64,000 nt of DNA from Toxotes chatareus (GCA_016801885.1 CM028884.1:11226181-11290180), one strand, 5' to 3'. Counted from the first letter of the stretch, positions 1-13,760 are shown. Made by a program: numbers and translations. The notes: generated by a model not told the origin, from the letters alone.

Positions 1-3000
1 GAGATCAGCCAGTGGGATGAGAGAGGCCAGGCTTGGCGGGTGTGTTCCCCACAGGTGTGGCTGAGAAGCACATTCCAATATGTACATACCTGTCAGCTCC
101 TCTAGTATTCAGCTGCTCCTAGAAAGTCAGACCTCTGTTGACCACTCACTCTCCCCTTTCCTCCTCTTGGGGCCCATGCAGAGGGAGAAAGAAATAGCTC
201 CTGTTTCAGAGCACAAATAAGACATTTTCTATCCATGCTGTGTGCATCTTCAATTCTTTCTTAAAGTATGCTACTTCCTTTCATTTTCGGATATCCCTTT
301 TAGGAGAAAAACCTTTGAATGTCAATGTTCAGGAACAACGACTCAAGAAAACACGTATGTCACCAATGATAAAGTCAGTGTATAAGACAGAAAAGGCTCG
401 CTTTGAGCCTCAAAGGCTGTTTGGAGTGTAAACATGAGGAGGGTTACTATAAGCAACGTTTCACACGCAACATTTCAATTCTGAAACTACGCGAGCGCAA
501 AATAGTGATTAAAGGAAGCACTACGTTTCTACAAATTGCAGAGTATTCCAGGAATCACAGACTACCACAGTTGTATCTCATTATACACTCTCTGTATGTG
601 GAGTCAGTGTACAGGTGCAGGCAGTGGCATGTGCTTGCCCCCTCCAGCAAAGAACATCAGATCATCTGAGCCTTTCTCCCTGTGGAGATCATAAAGCCTC
701 AACGAGAATGTGTGGAGATTTGTGTTGTCTGCCCCTCTGGTATGAAGGTTTCTCTCTCTCTTTCTCTATTTGAGCCATTTTCTTTTGGTCTTTCTCTCTC
801 TTCATCTCTCTCTCTCTCTCTCTCTCCCACCTCCTTTGTGTCTCTTCCTCTCGCAGTGGATTCCTCTGTCTCCGTCTCTCACTTTCTCTCGCTGTCTGTC
901 GGAGCACAGAGGTGAACAGTGTGTGCCTCGGGCAGGTGTGGGAATGCAGGTTTGCAGCATTCATGGGCCCTGAGCAGAGCACAGCAGAGCAAAACCCATG
1001 TCGTGATTACCTTTGGACGAGTCTGTGCATGTGTTGAGCTGAATCAGGGCAGCCACAGTGACTAAGCTTCTCTGTGTCGCCAGTCACTTACCCATAGTGC
1101 AGCTGAAGCTCTCATCAAAGCTCGCTGACTGTTTCACTGGTGTACATGGTCCACAAATTCCTCAGCCCGGAAAAAGTTGTTACAGTGATATAGTTAATTC
1201 TGTGTAATGTGAGGTGTTTTAATATCGAATAATAGCAATAGAGAAAGCAAGAAGAAGAAGGAGTCAGAGACTAGGGGACCACGCTATCGCATCCACAGGT
1301 AGTAACAGAATAGACTGCATTACATTTAGTTTAATCTAAACATAAACAACATGTTCCATATTGGTCTCCATGATTTTCTGTGTTCCACTCATGTGGCAAA
1401 AGAAGCAGAGTGTGATTGAATTAGTTTGCAGTGTAGTGTTGATTTAAAATAATTGAGAAAATAAATGACTGGCATCCGTTAAGGGTGAATCATAGTGAAG
1501 TGACACTACGCATTATCAGCGAGAGATTTTCTGATACTGAAATGTTAATGAGAAAATCAGAAGCCATCATGCAATGACATGCACTTGAACTGACTGAAGA
1601 AGTGAAATGTATGGTGAATATTTTTTTAATCTTGATCAGAAGTAGGTACTTAACTGTATGTCAAGGTAACATACGCCTGCTGTATAATATGATGCGGTTC
1701 ACTTCAATAGCATTGCTATGAATGTTGCCTTCATCTTATACTGTTGAACTGCACTCTACTGTAATGTGTTCCTTTTATTTTGCCCAACCTCATATATTTC
1801 CTTTAACAGAGATCCTCTCACTGACCCCTAACAACACAACACAACACGACACTTCATGACTTTGGTCATTTTATGAGAATTGCTTATAAACATGACTTTG
1901 AACTGATTAAACCTGTTTCAGCAGTCTGTTAGAGGAAGTGACACCTCTGATTACTTCTGATTGAGACACCTCGGGCATGTCCGTTAACATTGTTTATAAG
2001 AGAAGTCTAACAGGAACATTTGACCTCATTATGGTCTGACTGACCCAAAACACAAGTAACATCAATCATCACTATGCAGCATAACAGACTGAACATTTCT
2101 TTGTCAGTGAATGGCATTTTGGGAAAAAAATTGTTATTTGTTGTTGCATAGCCCCATATAACACAACACAACAAACACTGATGTATTTGACTTCAGTAAG
2201 AGTTTCCTGGGGGATACAACAGATGTCGATGGAAACTTGGGCCACAAGTGTAAAAAACTGTGAGAAAATAATTTGGGTCCTAATTATTATCTTTAACTGT
2301 ACATGTGTTTGACTTTATATGTCCAGTTGTCACATTTATAATATTCATATTCTGTTTACACAAACCTACAAAACAACCCCAAGAGCTAATGATATGGTAT
2401 TGAATCACTCTGTCCTCAATCACTCCTGTCTCATGATTCTGGTTGTTGTTGTTGTTGTGGGAGGAGAAAGAGGGGGCGGATCAGGATCAGGGGTGTCTGT
2501 AAGAATTCCTGGGCCCGGCCTGGGAGGAGGAGTTTTAGATAGTTTTGAGGGGTGTTCAGGCCCTGAGGCTGTATTCTGTCGTCGGGGATAAAGACATTGT
2601 CAAGTGAACACACACAGACAACAGGGTGGTGCTGAGTCAGCTGTCCGCCTCGTTTAGCACATGCTGCGCTGCCTCGGACTCTTCCACGCACAGTTCCCAT
2701 CAGCTCAGTCACGGCTGTTCGATAATTTGTACTGATGAATTATAATTTTACGTTTGAGTACATTTTACCTTTTATAGGCACACTTTGGAAAAATGCTTTT
2801 TGAAATGACATTAATTAGACATGTGTTTGCTTTAAAATGAATGAGATGCCATGAAGTAAGGGATAGTGTGGGTTGTGTGATGCTTGAACATCTCATGTTT
2901 CAAGATCAGGCAAAAACAAAAAAACAACAACAAAAAAAAAATCAGTTTAGTTTATTTTCTGACTGATCTTTGCATGTTCAAAAGGAAACAAATGAGATTT

Positions 3001-6000
3001 TGATGGAATCTGTTAGTTTGGCTTGTTACCATGAGGTAGTTAAATCTTTACTGTTTTCCTATAGTATTCTTCCATTGGTACCATGCAGCCCTCTTCCGCA
3101 TGGTTTGACATTCTGCTCTTGATATTTTGTGATGTCTTAGCATATCATCGGGAGAGGAAGGGCTGCAGCCATCTCTGCTGGCATTGTTGTCGATTATTTA
3201 GTTGAGTTCCTCTCGTCAGTGTGAAAGTCTGGTGCTAACCAAACAGGCGTCGGCCTCTCTTTATCCAGTTCCGGGGGTTTTGTGGGAACATCAGACGCCA
3301 GGGCCACTCATGTGGACCAGAGGAGATCTGCTAAAGCATCTTCTGTCCCTCACTGGGATTAGAGCGGACACATTCCTGGCCCCTCTGCTCTGCAGCTCCC
3401 ACCGCTGCACCATTCACGTGTGTTTGAAAAACCACATGTGCATTCATACATGAACACAAACAAATATATGTAGTATTTTTGTGTATACATTCAGAGACAG
3501 ATGCACAATAATGACTTTGATTCAAAGTAGAAATTAACCCATTCTGAGAGACAGATTTCCAAAAAATAATGCACCACTTTCTCAAAACAGTAAACACAGA
3601 ATCACTTTCTAATTGCTACTTGCATAGCAAGTCAAACTCTGCAAGTGCACATTCTTCCATCCATCCATGAAACACACTGAGTACATGTTTTACCTGTTAC
3701 ACACTGATAAGTTCAGTTTATAAAACCGTTAAAAATGTGTTGCTGTAATATGCTTTAGAAAAGCTTCTGTGAATCAGTGCAAATTGCACAAGCATGACCG
3801 ACACTCACATCTCATAAGTTTTATTTCATGACTGTACAGCACATCAAACTGATGCTGGGTGATAAAATGCTGTAAATGGGAGAATACACTAATCACAAAC
3901 ATAGACCTTCCTAATGCCAAACTACAGTACTTATCATCCTGAGCTTCAAGGTTCTGGCAACATGAGGCCAAACAATGTCATCCACACATCACACGCGATG
4001 TTGGCCCTGGCCAGGCAGCGGGGGGAAGTACCCCCCGGCGTGTCAAATCCTCCCCTGGATGGACTCCAGTGGAATGTCCCCACATGCTTCCTCCAGCGTC
4101 GCGGAAGGTTTTCCCACTCATATGGATTCCTGTCACACACCTTCTACCACCAAACTCCTGTTTATTGATCCTGAAATTCTATTTGCTGCTTAATTGTTGC
4201 TATTTAGTGTTTGTACCTGTGGAACGGAAAATAAGGGAATCCCACGTTATACTTTTGGGAAATATACTTTTTTTCTTAAGTTAGCTAAAGAGATTTGAGA
4301 AGCTCAGTTTTTGTGACCTACAAGTAAGTAAATTAGAACAGCTAAATGGAATGCAGCCATCATTAACTTTATTAATTAATCCTGATTTTTCTTCTGTGAC
4401 TTCAAAATGCAAACGAAAAAGGCCTTTTTCTCATGTTTTAACATCCCACCCTTTTATGACAAACATGATACAACTGGATTTAACACAACATGATACAGCA
4501 CAGTATGATACAATATGACTCAATTCAAAGTAATACAGTATGACATGACAAACACCTTTGGTGTGTGGTTGTGAAAGAAGACAAAAAAGAGTTGTACAAC
4601 AAACACACAATCAGTTGACGTGCAAACCACCTCTGAGGTCTTTTGTTGACAGTCATCACAAACATTGCTGAAGCTGTTGGGGGTTAAATATGCTGCCTAC
4701 CAACATCAATTGCTGAAGGCAAGGAGAGCGCTTCACCTCTCACATCCAGAGTTTCTATATTGTTTAAATATTTGAATTTAGATTGTCACTGGTCTTCAGT
4801 CTCCTCCTACTGAGTCAATATCTTGCACATCACTCACACCCGGATCGACTGAGTTCACTGAGCAGACCAGTGATGTGTATTTGTAAAAAGGCTCCGAGCG
4901 TCCCTTCATGACACGGCTATGACATGGTCGCATGTTACAATGCCTAAAATTAGAATGCACACCATAACCTGGAGTTTTTGAAATAAACTCCATGAGTAAA
5001 TACAAAAAAAAATCCTTAAGAAGAAATAAATAGGGTTTCAAATGTCTGGTGTGATCTCCACGTATTCAAAGCTATTTGGACAGCTGACCTTGTAGGTACT
5101 GAGGCTGTTGATTGCCTCCTGTAACCTGTGAGCTTTCAGTTTTTATACAAATTAGATGGTAAAATGAGTCATGAAATATAGGTTTATATAAAACAAAAAA
5201 GACATACAATAGGATGCACCTTGTGTTGCATGCATGATGTATATTTTGATAAGGCTAGGTTAAATGAAATATGAATTGTTGCACCAAGGTTGGGTATGAG
5301 AACTGTGTGAAAAGTTTTTAAAAAGTGATGATAGAAAAAAAAAAATAAACAAATAAATGTTTCCATCAAACATGTGTCGTGGTCTCTCAGGCAACCACAC
5401 AGCCCGTTTTTGGCATCACTGAACAGTCAGTAATGGGCCTTTAAAGTGTTGAAGCCTTGAAAAAGTCTCCACATCTCTCTTTGTGGGCATTCCTGAGAGA
5501 TGGCTTTCGCACTGCAAGTCATTTGGTTCGATGGCTTGTTCTGTTCTGTCTGAGAGCAGCACAAGTGCCTGATGGAAGGGTAGTCTCTGGACTTTGGAGA
5601 GTCAGGGAACACATTCACTACACACTGTTGTACTGTTGTTTGACTCTGGACCTTTTCACCACAAAAACAAAAACTACTTCCAATGTGGAGAGTTTTTTTT
5701 TTTTAAATAAATGTGTCAATTGTGAAATAATGAAAAGCACGAGAGACACAGTGGACTCTTTGTCTCTCAGAGAGCTAAATCTTTACATTGATCCCGGAGC
5801 CTCATGAAAGTTGGATGGGATGAGATCAATTTCTCACTTCAGATAAATCCTCAGATTGCTCGTTTGACTGTTAAACGCTGCTTTCAAAGAATTTTGGCTT
5901 GTTCAAACATTTGCCACGCTTCGTCTTACAACAAACTGTCAACTTTGGAGAGACAGTTCTACATATTTGTTCAGGATTTATGTTTGTACAAAAGCACAGT

Positions 6001-9000
6001 GAAACATCCACATCCAAACCCACATCCACCGATCAAAGTGCACAAACATGTTTTGCTGTACTGGAATTTAGTGCAGCAGGTGCTTCTCTCAGGACAGATT
6101 AAAATTCAGTGGAAGTAACAGATATTGTTATTTCTATGTGATGGAATGAGTTTTATCAACTGCCTACTACCTACTAACAATAACTTTCTGTGTGTGTGTG
6201 TGTGTGTTTGTATATCTGTTTAAAATATGTAGCACACTGATTTGCTGCTGCTTCTGCTGTGTATATGTCCACACATGCAACTCTGCTGTACACATCACTT
6301 GATTTGTGAACCAGTGTATCCCATGGAGAAATACTGTATGTGCACCATAGACAAAACTGACTGATTCTATAATGACAACCCTGATGTCAAGTTGAGGTAG
6401 AAAAGTAATACCCAGGTAAATAAAAGCAATAGCCTTGTGTTGCTATGTGGGAAAAAAACAACATAATATAAGCTTCAGTTTTAAGTGTGGAGAAAGTAAT
6501 CTGTAACTGACTTTGAGAGCAAGCTCGTCGACCTCGCTGGGACGTGAGCAGATGAGAAGCAACACTATGGAGATTCCAGAGCTGCTGGTGTTGTTGTGCT
6601 GTGTTACACCCCTGCTGTTCAGTGAAGGGTGAAATGTGATCATGGAGGGCTGCCAACACACATCAGTACCTGGCAGTTGAAATGGCAAGCCCAGCGAACT
6701 GAGATCAGACCAGTCTGTGTGGTCACTGTCAGCCTCTGAACACTAGAGGGCGTGCACTGCCTTCATTTTGATGCTGTCAGTGTCTTAGAGACAGGATGGA
6801 CACTGCCTGTCCTCTGAAAACACCCAATACCATGTGATAATGTATTGAAATAAACAAAAACAAAAAAAGAACCTGGGATAACTGATAATTTGTTACACGT
6901 GTGCCAAACACAGGGTTCATGGGTTAACATGTCTGTATCACACAGAGGAAAGTAGAAGCAGAATTGTTCCTTTAAAGCTGATGACCTTGTAAAGGATCAT
7001 CTCATTTGAGCTGTAGCCTTTTGACAGCTCAGCTTTTGTACCCCTACCATTTTCACATTCAAATGTAAAATTATGTAAAGGAAAATATTCACATTTGAGA
7101 AAGTGGAGATGGACATTTTTGGCTCTTTGCCCTAAAAATGAATGAGATGACTTCAAATGACTTGATGAATTATCATAATTGCTGCTGATTCATTTTCTCT
7201 CATTTGTCTTATTTATTAGCATCATTAGCTAATCATTTCTGTCTCTAATCAAACTATGAGGGAAAGTATAGCAGTACTTAGTCATTCTCAGTGGCTCTAA
7301 AAAAGCTCATTCATGAACAGTGTGTGGACTAAAGCCTTGGCTGGAGCTCAGTGGTTTCAGCCTCACACCTGGCCAGTGGCTATGGGTAATTCTTCAACTA
7401 TTGCCCATTTTGGTGTTGAAAATTTGGTCTTTTATTTATTTATTTATTTATTTTAGATCTGTGTAGAAATATTTCCTGACAGTGACTGATAAAAATTCTT
7501 TAAATCATTTTTGGCATTTAATCCCAACATTCACAGACTGGGTCTTCATCCTAAAGTAGACAGCCCACTGACAATAATGAGTTAATTTATAAAATGGTCA
7601 GTTAATTTAGTGTCAGCGGGTCCTTGTTGCTAGGAAGGGTGCGAACAGTCTATTAATGCATGGCTCGATAAACTGCCTTTTAAACAGTTTTGCTTAATGT
7701 CACACTTCCCAGTAATCCACTAACAGCACAGGTGTCTGGGGAAAGAGTACTTAGAAAAAAATCTAATTTAAATATTGGCCATTGTTGCTCTCAGAGAAAC
7801 TGGGTGGACTGGTCTTTGCTGTGCTCACTGGGGTCTTTTACTGTTCACCTTTCAGCGTTCACCATATAACATGTACCCTAATTCTTCACAGACCTATCAG
7901 CACAGGAACTGTCAGTGAGTGATCACTCAAGACAAGAAGTCAACTCAGTGTAGTGAAACAGGACCAAAGTATTCTTCCTGTGAGACTGGACTGGACGTAT
8001 TTAAAATTAAACCAGATACAGGATTTATTAAAACTTGGACAGGAGTTCACTGTGAAATATTGCAAAGTTGCGCTGAAAAATAATTCGTTTTTTAAACAAC
8101 AGAGTTATGAAAGATTTGTAGGCTCCTTTTTCCATTCAAACAACTGTTTGGAAATGCTTTGTGTGCCAAATTAGAGAAAAAAATGATGTGGTTAAATAAA
8201 CTTTGCTTTTTTGAAACAGTATATTGAGTATGTATAATATAGCTCCATCTCCACAGAACCTGCATTATCAGTGACCTGTGTCTGAAGTCCCCAGCGCAGC
8301 AGCTGTCAATCACCCTGCGGCTCTCCCACACCTGGTAAGGTGTAGAAATTAGTTCCACCTGTAAAGTGTTGATTGGCAACCTTTCAACCTATGTGTGTCA
8401 TAGATGCCTCATACAGGTTGTTGTCTAAAATGAGGGAATTTTCTGACACCTGGTGGATAGGTGACATCTTTGCACCTAATTAACTTTGCTCTGTGAAGTT
8501 TTTATCTATTTTTTATTTTTTCCCTGGGGTCCTAGACCTGGAAAACTTTGAAGACCCCTGGTGTGTGTTCTGTGGTTAATCCAGGGACTAGCAGGGACAC
8601 TGCATCTGGAAATACATTTTTTAAGCAGCTGCATAAACAAAATTCCGTTCACCTCCATTTTTTTCCCCATGACTGTCATCGAATCACATGCTTCTCTCAG
8701 CGTCTCGGGTTTCTTCTTTTCTTTGTGTGAATGGTGTCCTTGAGTTCTGCCTCCTGTCTGTATGTGTGGTCTGTCCTGTGTCCAGGTCTCTATGGTACAG
8801 AGGAGGTTTTGTGGCTGACATCCTGCCAGTTCTTGCTTGATATCTCCTCTCTGATCCACAGTCTTCTATTCAAACCCTTAACATTATTTACTTAATTTAC
8901 TTTACACCGTAATTCTACTGCTCCTTACTCTGTCCAGTCTGTACACAGGACATCTTTTTTTTTTTTGCTGTTAAAATGGTTTTCTGAGAAGTGTTGAAAT

Positions 9001-11704
9001 CATCTGAGTGAAAGGGCTAGATACAGGATGGAGGACAAAGGGTGTTGTAAGTTCAGATTCTAAAGCTGTCTCAGAAAAAAAATGTGATTTTGGGGCTTTA
9101 TAATTAAAACTGACTTGATTTAACACACTGTCACTTTTGTCTCTCATATATTCACTAAGCTCCAACATGCTGCTGGTGTTGTGTATAGTTGCTAGCTGCA
9201 TTTGTGCAAATGTTCAAGGTACAGCCAGGCCGGTTGAGGGCCAGGGCTGCATAAATGACAAATGCCAGTTGTGCCAAACACACTCTTTCAACTCTCATTG
9301 TCTGTTGGAAAAACAAAACATATGATGAGACCGGAGGATGAATAAACAACAAGTGGGTTACACTGTGGCACTGTCCTCGAATATGATGTTCCTCATTCTC
9401 TATTTCTGTTCATTTCCATGGTTTGTTCACTGTTATGATTTCACCTGGGCCACTGATACCACTATAATCACTGCAGCTGACATGATGACCAGTGGTATTA
9501 CTGCTATCATTCAGCTCAGACTACTTGTGCTCTGTGTCTAGGTCACTGTCATTTTTTAAATTCAGAGGTACACATTAAATAATTACAGAGTACATACAAG
9601 GAACCAACAAGAAAACATGATGAGACAGGAGAAGGAAGCTGTTAGCCACACTGTTAGCATTTGCTGTAAATTTGTACAGTTAAATGCCACAAAATACCCA
9701 ATGTATGTTGTTGTTGCTGTGATGGTATTCTGTCCCTGGACAGACTCACATGAAATGAAGAAAATCATTGCAGTTGATGTTTTGTGGCAACTCCTCTGCT
9801 GTCAGTGACTGATGTCTTTAACCCACAGACATCACCAGGTACTTTAAATATCAATGTGTTCCGTGCAGTTAACTTCTCACATTACACACTGCTGTAAACC
9901 TCAGTTCAACTTTGGGTTTAGCAGATGTGACTTGAACCTCAGAAACAGTGACCTCTAGTGGCATAAAGATGACCCCTACAAGACACAACCGCTCAGTTTA
10001 GAATAGCAGCTTCATATTAAACTACAGCTTGAGGACACAGCAGCAGAGGCCGTGACCTGTTCCAGACAACACAGCTTTAAACTGCAGAACAACGGTCTCA
10101 CAGGTTGTGAGTTATTTTCCAGGCACACTTGTAGCACAACTGGTCAGTTTTCTTCAGGCCTCATTAACACTGACAACCTGTTGATCTGCTGAGACCAGAT
10201 GCTCATCCTTCATATGTAGAGGTTAGGTGAAAATGTGAATCATCTCCATCTAACTGTCTTTTATTTATATTGTAACTAGTCTGGCATGGATGCATCTCAG
10301 CTGGGACATGTCCTGTCAAATGGAGTTAAAGTTTAAAGGTTATTCTCTGCCAGTGAATGCTGGGATATGTTCTTCCTCAGCATGTTTTTTTAAAAAATGT
10401 ATTATTATACATGCAGCGCTCCATATAGCATTTTAAAGTCAGTCTCACAATAGAAAAAAATTAGCTTGAAGGAGGAGAGTGAGATGAAAGATTAATTTCA
10501 GCATGCCCTTAGAAATGATCTAATTATATCTCTAAATTATTATGTCATGCTTTATAAAATAAAAGAAAGAAAAAAACTACTGTAACTACATTTAAGCATT
10601 TTATTAATTATTAAATCATATATGGAAAACAGGAGACTATCAGGTTTGTCGTAGTATGTTTGATTTATATATATAACCACCAGAAGCAAAACCTTTGCTG
10701 AACTTGTTCATTTCTTTTCACTGGGCTCAAGGTGGCAAATAAATTTTGAAAATAAGTTTTTTCTTTACATACTGAATTTCTCTTGAAGGTTAAAACTCTT
10801 CAAGTAACAAACACAGAGCTGATGAAGTTCAACCCCCAGACACGACACAGCAAGAAAGAAAGAGGGATTTTATAAAACAAACTGCACAGGTCAGACTATC
10901 TATTCCTCCAGTCATGTTGACCCTCAGTACTGTGCCTATTCCAGTTTATCAGCGTGTTCATGCTCTGTTGTGCACTGCAGACGGTGAGTGCCAGTTCTGC
11001 TGCAGTTTTGAAACTAAGCGAGGCATACTCTGGGAGGTTTATTAGTCCCCCTCTCTCTCCCTCTTTCTCTCTCTCCTCAGGGCATGGCAAAGGCAACTGT
11101 GGAGAGACACTGCCACAAATAGACTCTCTAAATATGGAGGGCTTCAGTCAAGAGAGAATGCATGATCGAATTTTGGGCCTCTCCACCAAACAGCTTCTAT
11201 AAAAAGGAACAAGACAGAGGAGAGGCTGAACGGTTGATGACACTTTCTACTGGAATATGTGTGTTCTGAGTGTTTGTAGTTGTCTGCTAGTGTGGGTATG
11301 TGCCTGCTTGCACCTGTGTGTGTGTGTATCCACACTAAATGTGCAATCATTTGTGCTCATGAGGCTACCTTTGTAAGTTTGCCCACAGTGATATTTTGTT
11401 TGTCCACATCTTTAGCTTTGATGCTCTGCTGCATCGTTGTTAGATCTGACAACAAATAACTCGCTGGCTTTTGAATTAATATAAAATATGAGCAGAACTC
11501 ACATTTTGACACACATACGTTGAAGAGCTTTTGCAAAACCATAACGTGAGTGGTTTGATTAATTGGACTGTGTCTGAGAAAAGGGACCAAAGGGACAGTC
11601 TGAAATTTTAGATCACAAAAAATGCACTGGTTCACTTTTTTTGTGAATGGGGAGAAAGAAAAGAGTCTGACGCAGATCCCAATTAAATGTAACATCATAA
11701 CTTA
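1..11704. other. Intergenic region, no recognisable gene
   Basis: I see no exon with a recognisable protein family on either strand; the open frames here are short, begin and end at random, and lack splice context. The stretch holds simple repeats: a CT-rich tract around 750-900 with a pure TC run near 808-828, GTT repeats near 2442-2457, a TG run near 6189-6207 and a TTTA run near 7431-7454. A small GC-rich island lies at 3985-4110 in otherwise AT-rich DNA. Distal regulatory elements of rasgrf1 could lie here, but I cannot identify them from sequence alone. Confidence 0.6.
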
Positions 11705-11756
11705 GGTGGGTTTCACGTGATGTCATGACGCAGCGGCGCGAGGGCGCCAAATTCAG

Positions 11757-12019
11757 ATGGAAGGCAGGAAGCTGACTGACACACTGAGAATCTACCGTGT
11801 GGAAAAATGCCTGTTTTGTGTAGTTTGCCGGAGCTCAAATTGTTCCAATAGAGAAAAAGAAAAAAACTATTATAGGGTACCAAAAGTAGTCACCCACAAA
11901 GGTGAGAAATATAAAAACTTACAGGACAACGCCGTAAAAGGTGGATCTTAAACCTACGTCTGCGGTCGGGAGGAGCAGTCTGCTAATGCCGGTGTCTGCA
12001 GTGACCACTTCCTCAAAGG
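11757..12019 (+). pseudogene. Degraded THAP-type zinc-finger domain of a transposase
   Basis: The + frame from 11757 has FCVVCRSSNCSNREKEKNYY followed by a basic stretch, which fits the first two cysteines and basic core of a THAP (C2CH) DNA-binding domain. The frame then shifts near 11934: the adjacent frame gives RWILNLRLRSGG, and a further frame after a stop near 11985 gives AGVCSDHFLK, the conserved Cys...His end, just before GTATGT, a plausible donor. The complete C2CH pattern is therefore present but split over three frames, so the domain cannot be translated intact. It sits inside the ISL2EU-like element and is best read as its broken transposase N-terminus. A host THAP gene is unlikely because no other exon follows. 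Confidence 0.5.
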
Positions 12020-12418
12020 TATGTTAGCTAGCTAACTTGGTTTTTTTGGCTGTGTTTATATCATTAGGTTGTCGCTTAATGCTCATTTACATAGTAATAA
12101 TTATTAAGTTGCTGGTAGTCTAATATGGACTTCATTGGGACATTTTTGGGCTGCCCTAGCGTTTTAGGGGACGTTGACTCATTAGTTCAAATGCTATTTA
12201 GCTGTCATGTCATACATTAGTATTTCTATGTAATTGACAAATGAACCCCCTTGTATCTCTGTAAGATGTGTTTGTTGACATTATAGCCGCGATTGCTAGC
12301 TGCTAGCTATACATAACCGGTATAAGAATAAACACTCGCCCTGGCGAAGACCAAACTATAATCGTCTTGGAGCCGTTTGGTAACAAGGTTGTGGACCCAC
12401 CCGCTCACAAAAAAAGTT

Positions 12419-12667
12419 TTATGCCTCCAGGCTTTTGTAGGCTTTCATTTGCTGTTTCGTATAATAAGAGGTCTGAAGTACGAGATAATTGGTGATGTCA
12501 ACAGCCGCGATTGTCGGCAAATCTTTAACGTCCGTTGAAAACTCGCTCATCTTCATGAGGTACGGGTCACGTCCAACATATTGTTTGATTAATTTTGTGT
12601 ATCTCCGTCTCGACACGGGATATAAAACCCGTTCAATACGGACTCGCTCCTCCATTGGCTTTGACAT
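12419..12667 (-). CDS. N-terminal fragment of transposon-encoded YqaJ-like protein
   Basis: An 82-residue frame starting with a methionine near the right inverted end of the element and reading inward. It is basic and then hydrophilic (RIERVLYPVSRRRYTKLIKQ near the start) and resembles the N-terminus of multi-copy fish proteins that carry YqaJ-type recombinase/nuclease or SWIM zinc-finger parts. No nuclease motif is in this fragment; the frame ends where the element seems to have lost its middle, or at an exon boundary. The codons are uninterrupted, which suggests a fairly recent insertion. Function cannot be read from the fragment itself, and the family name rests on memory of similar fish proteins. 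Confidence 0.4.
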   Translation of the reverse strand: MSKPMEERVRIERVLYPVSRRRYTKLIKQYVGRDPYLMKMSEFSTDVKDLPTIAAVDITNYLVLQTSYYTKQQMKAYKSLEA

Positions 12668-12909
12668 GTAACTTTTCCTGCCCTCTGTGTGAAATCGCTC
12701 CGCCTACGCGCGTCATCATGATCACGTGACTGAAACCCAGCTATTTACAGGCTGTGAGATGTCCACATGATGACCATGGCTGGATCTGCACCTGATTGTG
12801 GAGTTTCAGTGGACTCTTACATGCATCACACTGGTCAGTGTTTTCTTTTCTACAATCTTTGCTATTTGAAAAAAAAAAAAAAAAACTTGATGGAAAGTAT
12901 AAGCAGGGC

Positions 12910-13760
12910 TACCAAGATGAGATAAGATAAGATAAGTACAAAAGTACAACGAAATTGAGGTACTGTCCCACATCAGTGCAAAGAAGACATACAATCACAG
13001 TGCAGAATAAAAAAGTAAAATAGAAAAAGTAGAATAAAATAATAAAATAAAATAAATATATCCAGGATAGAAATATACAGTATGTAAAATATATACAAAG
13101 ACAAAGACATTGTTTATTGCACATGACCTGCTGTCGGAAAGGTAGCTAACCAGATTAAGTGAGGTTGTTAGCATTGATTAGGGCTATTGCCCTGTTGTAA
13201 AAGCTGTCCCTGAGTCTGTTTGTTCGTACTCTCAGTGCCCTGAATCTTTTGCCAGAGGGCAGCAGCTTAAACACCCGGTGTCCTGGGTGTGTGCAGTCCC
13301 TCAAGATGCTGCATGCCCTCTTGAGACAGCGGGTGTTGTAGAGGTCCTTCAGGGAGGGAAGGGGATGGCGAATGATTTTCTGGGCGGTGTTAATGACCCT
13401 TTGTAGTGCCTTCTTGTTTGCCGTGGTGCAGCTTGAGAACCACACAGAGATGCAATATGTCAGCACACTTTCAATGGAGCAGCGGTAGAAGACGGTCAGC
13501 AGCTCCCTCTTCAGATTGGTCCTCCTGAGAATCCTCAGAAAGTGGAGACGCTGCTGAGCCTTCTTCACAACCTCTGAGGTGTTAGAGCTCCATTGGAGGT
13601 CTGCATCTATGTGCACTCCTAGAAACTTAAAGCTGGGCACCCTCTCCACACATTCCCCGTTGACCAAGGCCCATAGCATGTCACAAACTCTGGCCCCTTT
13701 GAAATTCACCACCCATGAGTGCTCCACTGAATGCTCCACCATATGCACTAGTTAGCTGCT
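12910..13760 (-). mobile_element. 3' end of a non-LTR retrotransposon (LINE), 5' truncated
   Basis: A minus-strand frame (13748-13155) encodes the C-terminal part of a LINE reverse transcriptase. FKFLGVHIDADLQW is the RT FLG motif, followed by VVKKAQQRLHFLR, YRCSIESVLTYCISVWFSSC, ALQRVINTAQKI and LLPSGKRFRALR, a signature I know from fish elements of the Rex1/CR1/L2 group. The catalytic YxDD region is absent, so the copy is 5' truncated near 13750. About 240 bp of 3' tail follows the stop and ends in a GATAA-type repeat (+ strand 12917-12936), the usual short-repeat end of such elements. The frame itself has no stop, so the insertion is not very old. Confidence 0.75.

Larger units (their letters stand above)
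11705..12741. mobile_element. ISL2EU-like DNA transposon, internally deleted
   Basis: The two ends are inverted repeats. The left end (11705-11731) reads GGTGGGTTTCACGTGATGTC and on; the right end (12710-12741), reverse-complemented, begins GCTGGGTTTCAGTCACGTGA. Both are flanked by TA (11703-11704 and 12742-12743), consistent with a 2-bp target duplication. Inside are a broken THAP-like zinc-finger frame on + and an 82-residue frame on - that resembles the start of fish proteins with a YqaJ-type nuclease domain. THAP-bearing transposase plus a YqaJ-like protein is the known gene pair of the ISL2EU superfamily. At about 1 kb this copy is too short to be autonomous. The superfamily call is inference from recalled families; the inverted ends are seen directly. 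Confidence 0.55.

Noticed and set aside
689..982. Arginine/glutamate-rich frame on the minus strand
   Set aside because: It is the translation of a CT/GA simple repeat and has no family match or splice context.
5457..6118. Two adjacent open frames of 116 and 104 codons on the + strand
   Set aside because: No domain, no splice sites that join them, and composition typical of noncoding DNA.
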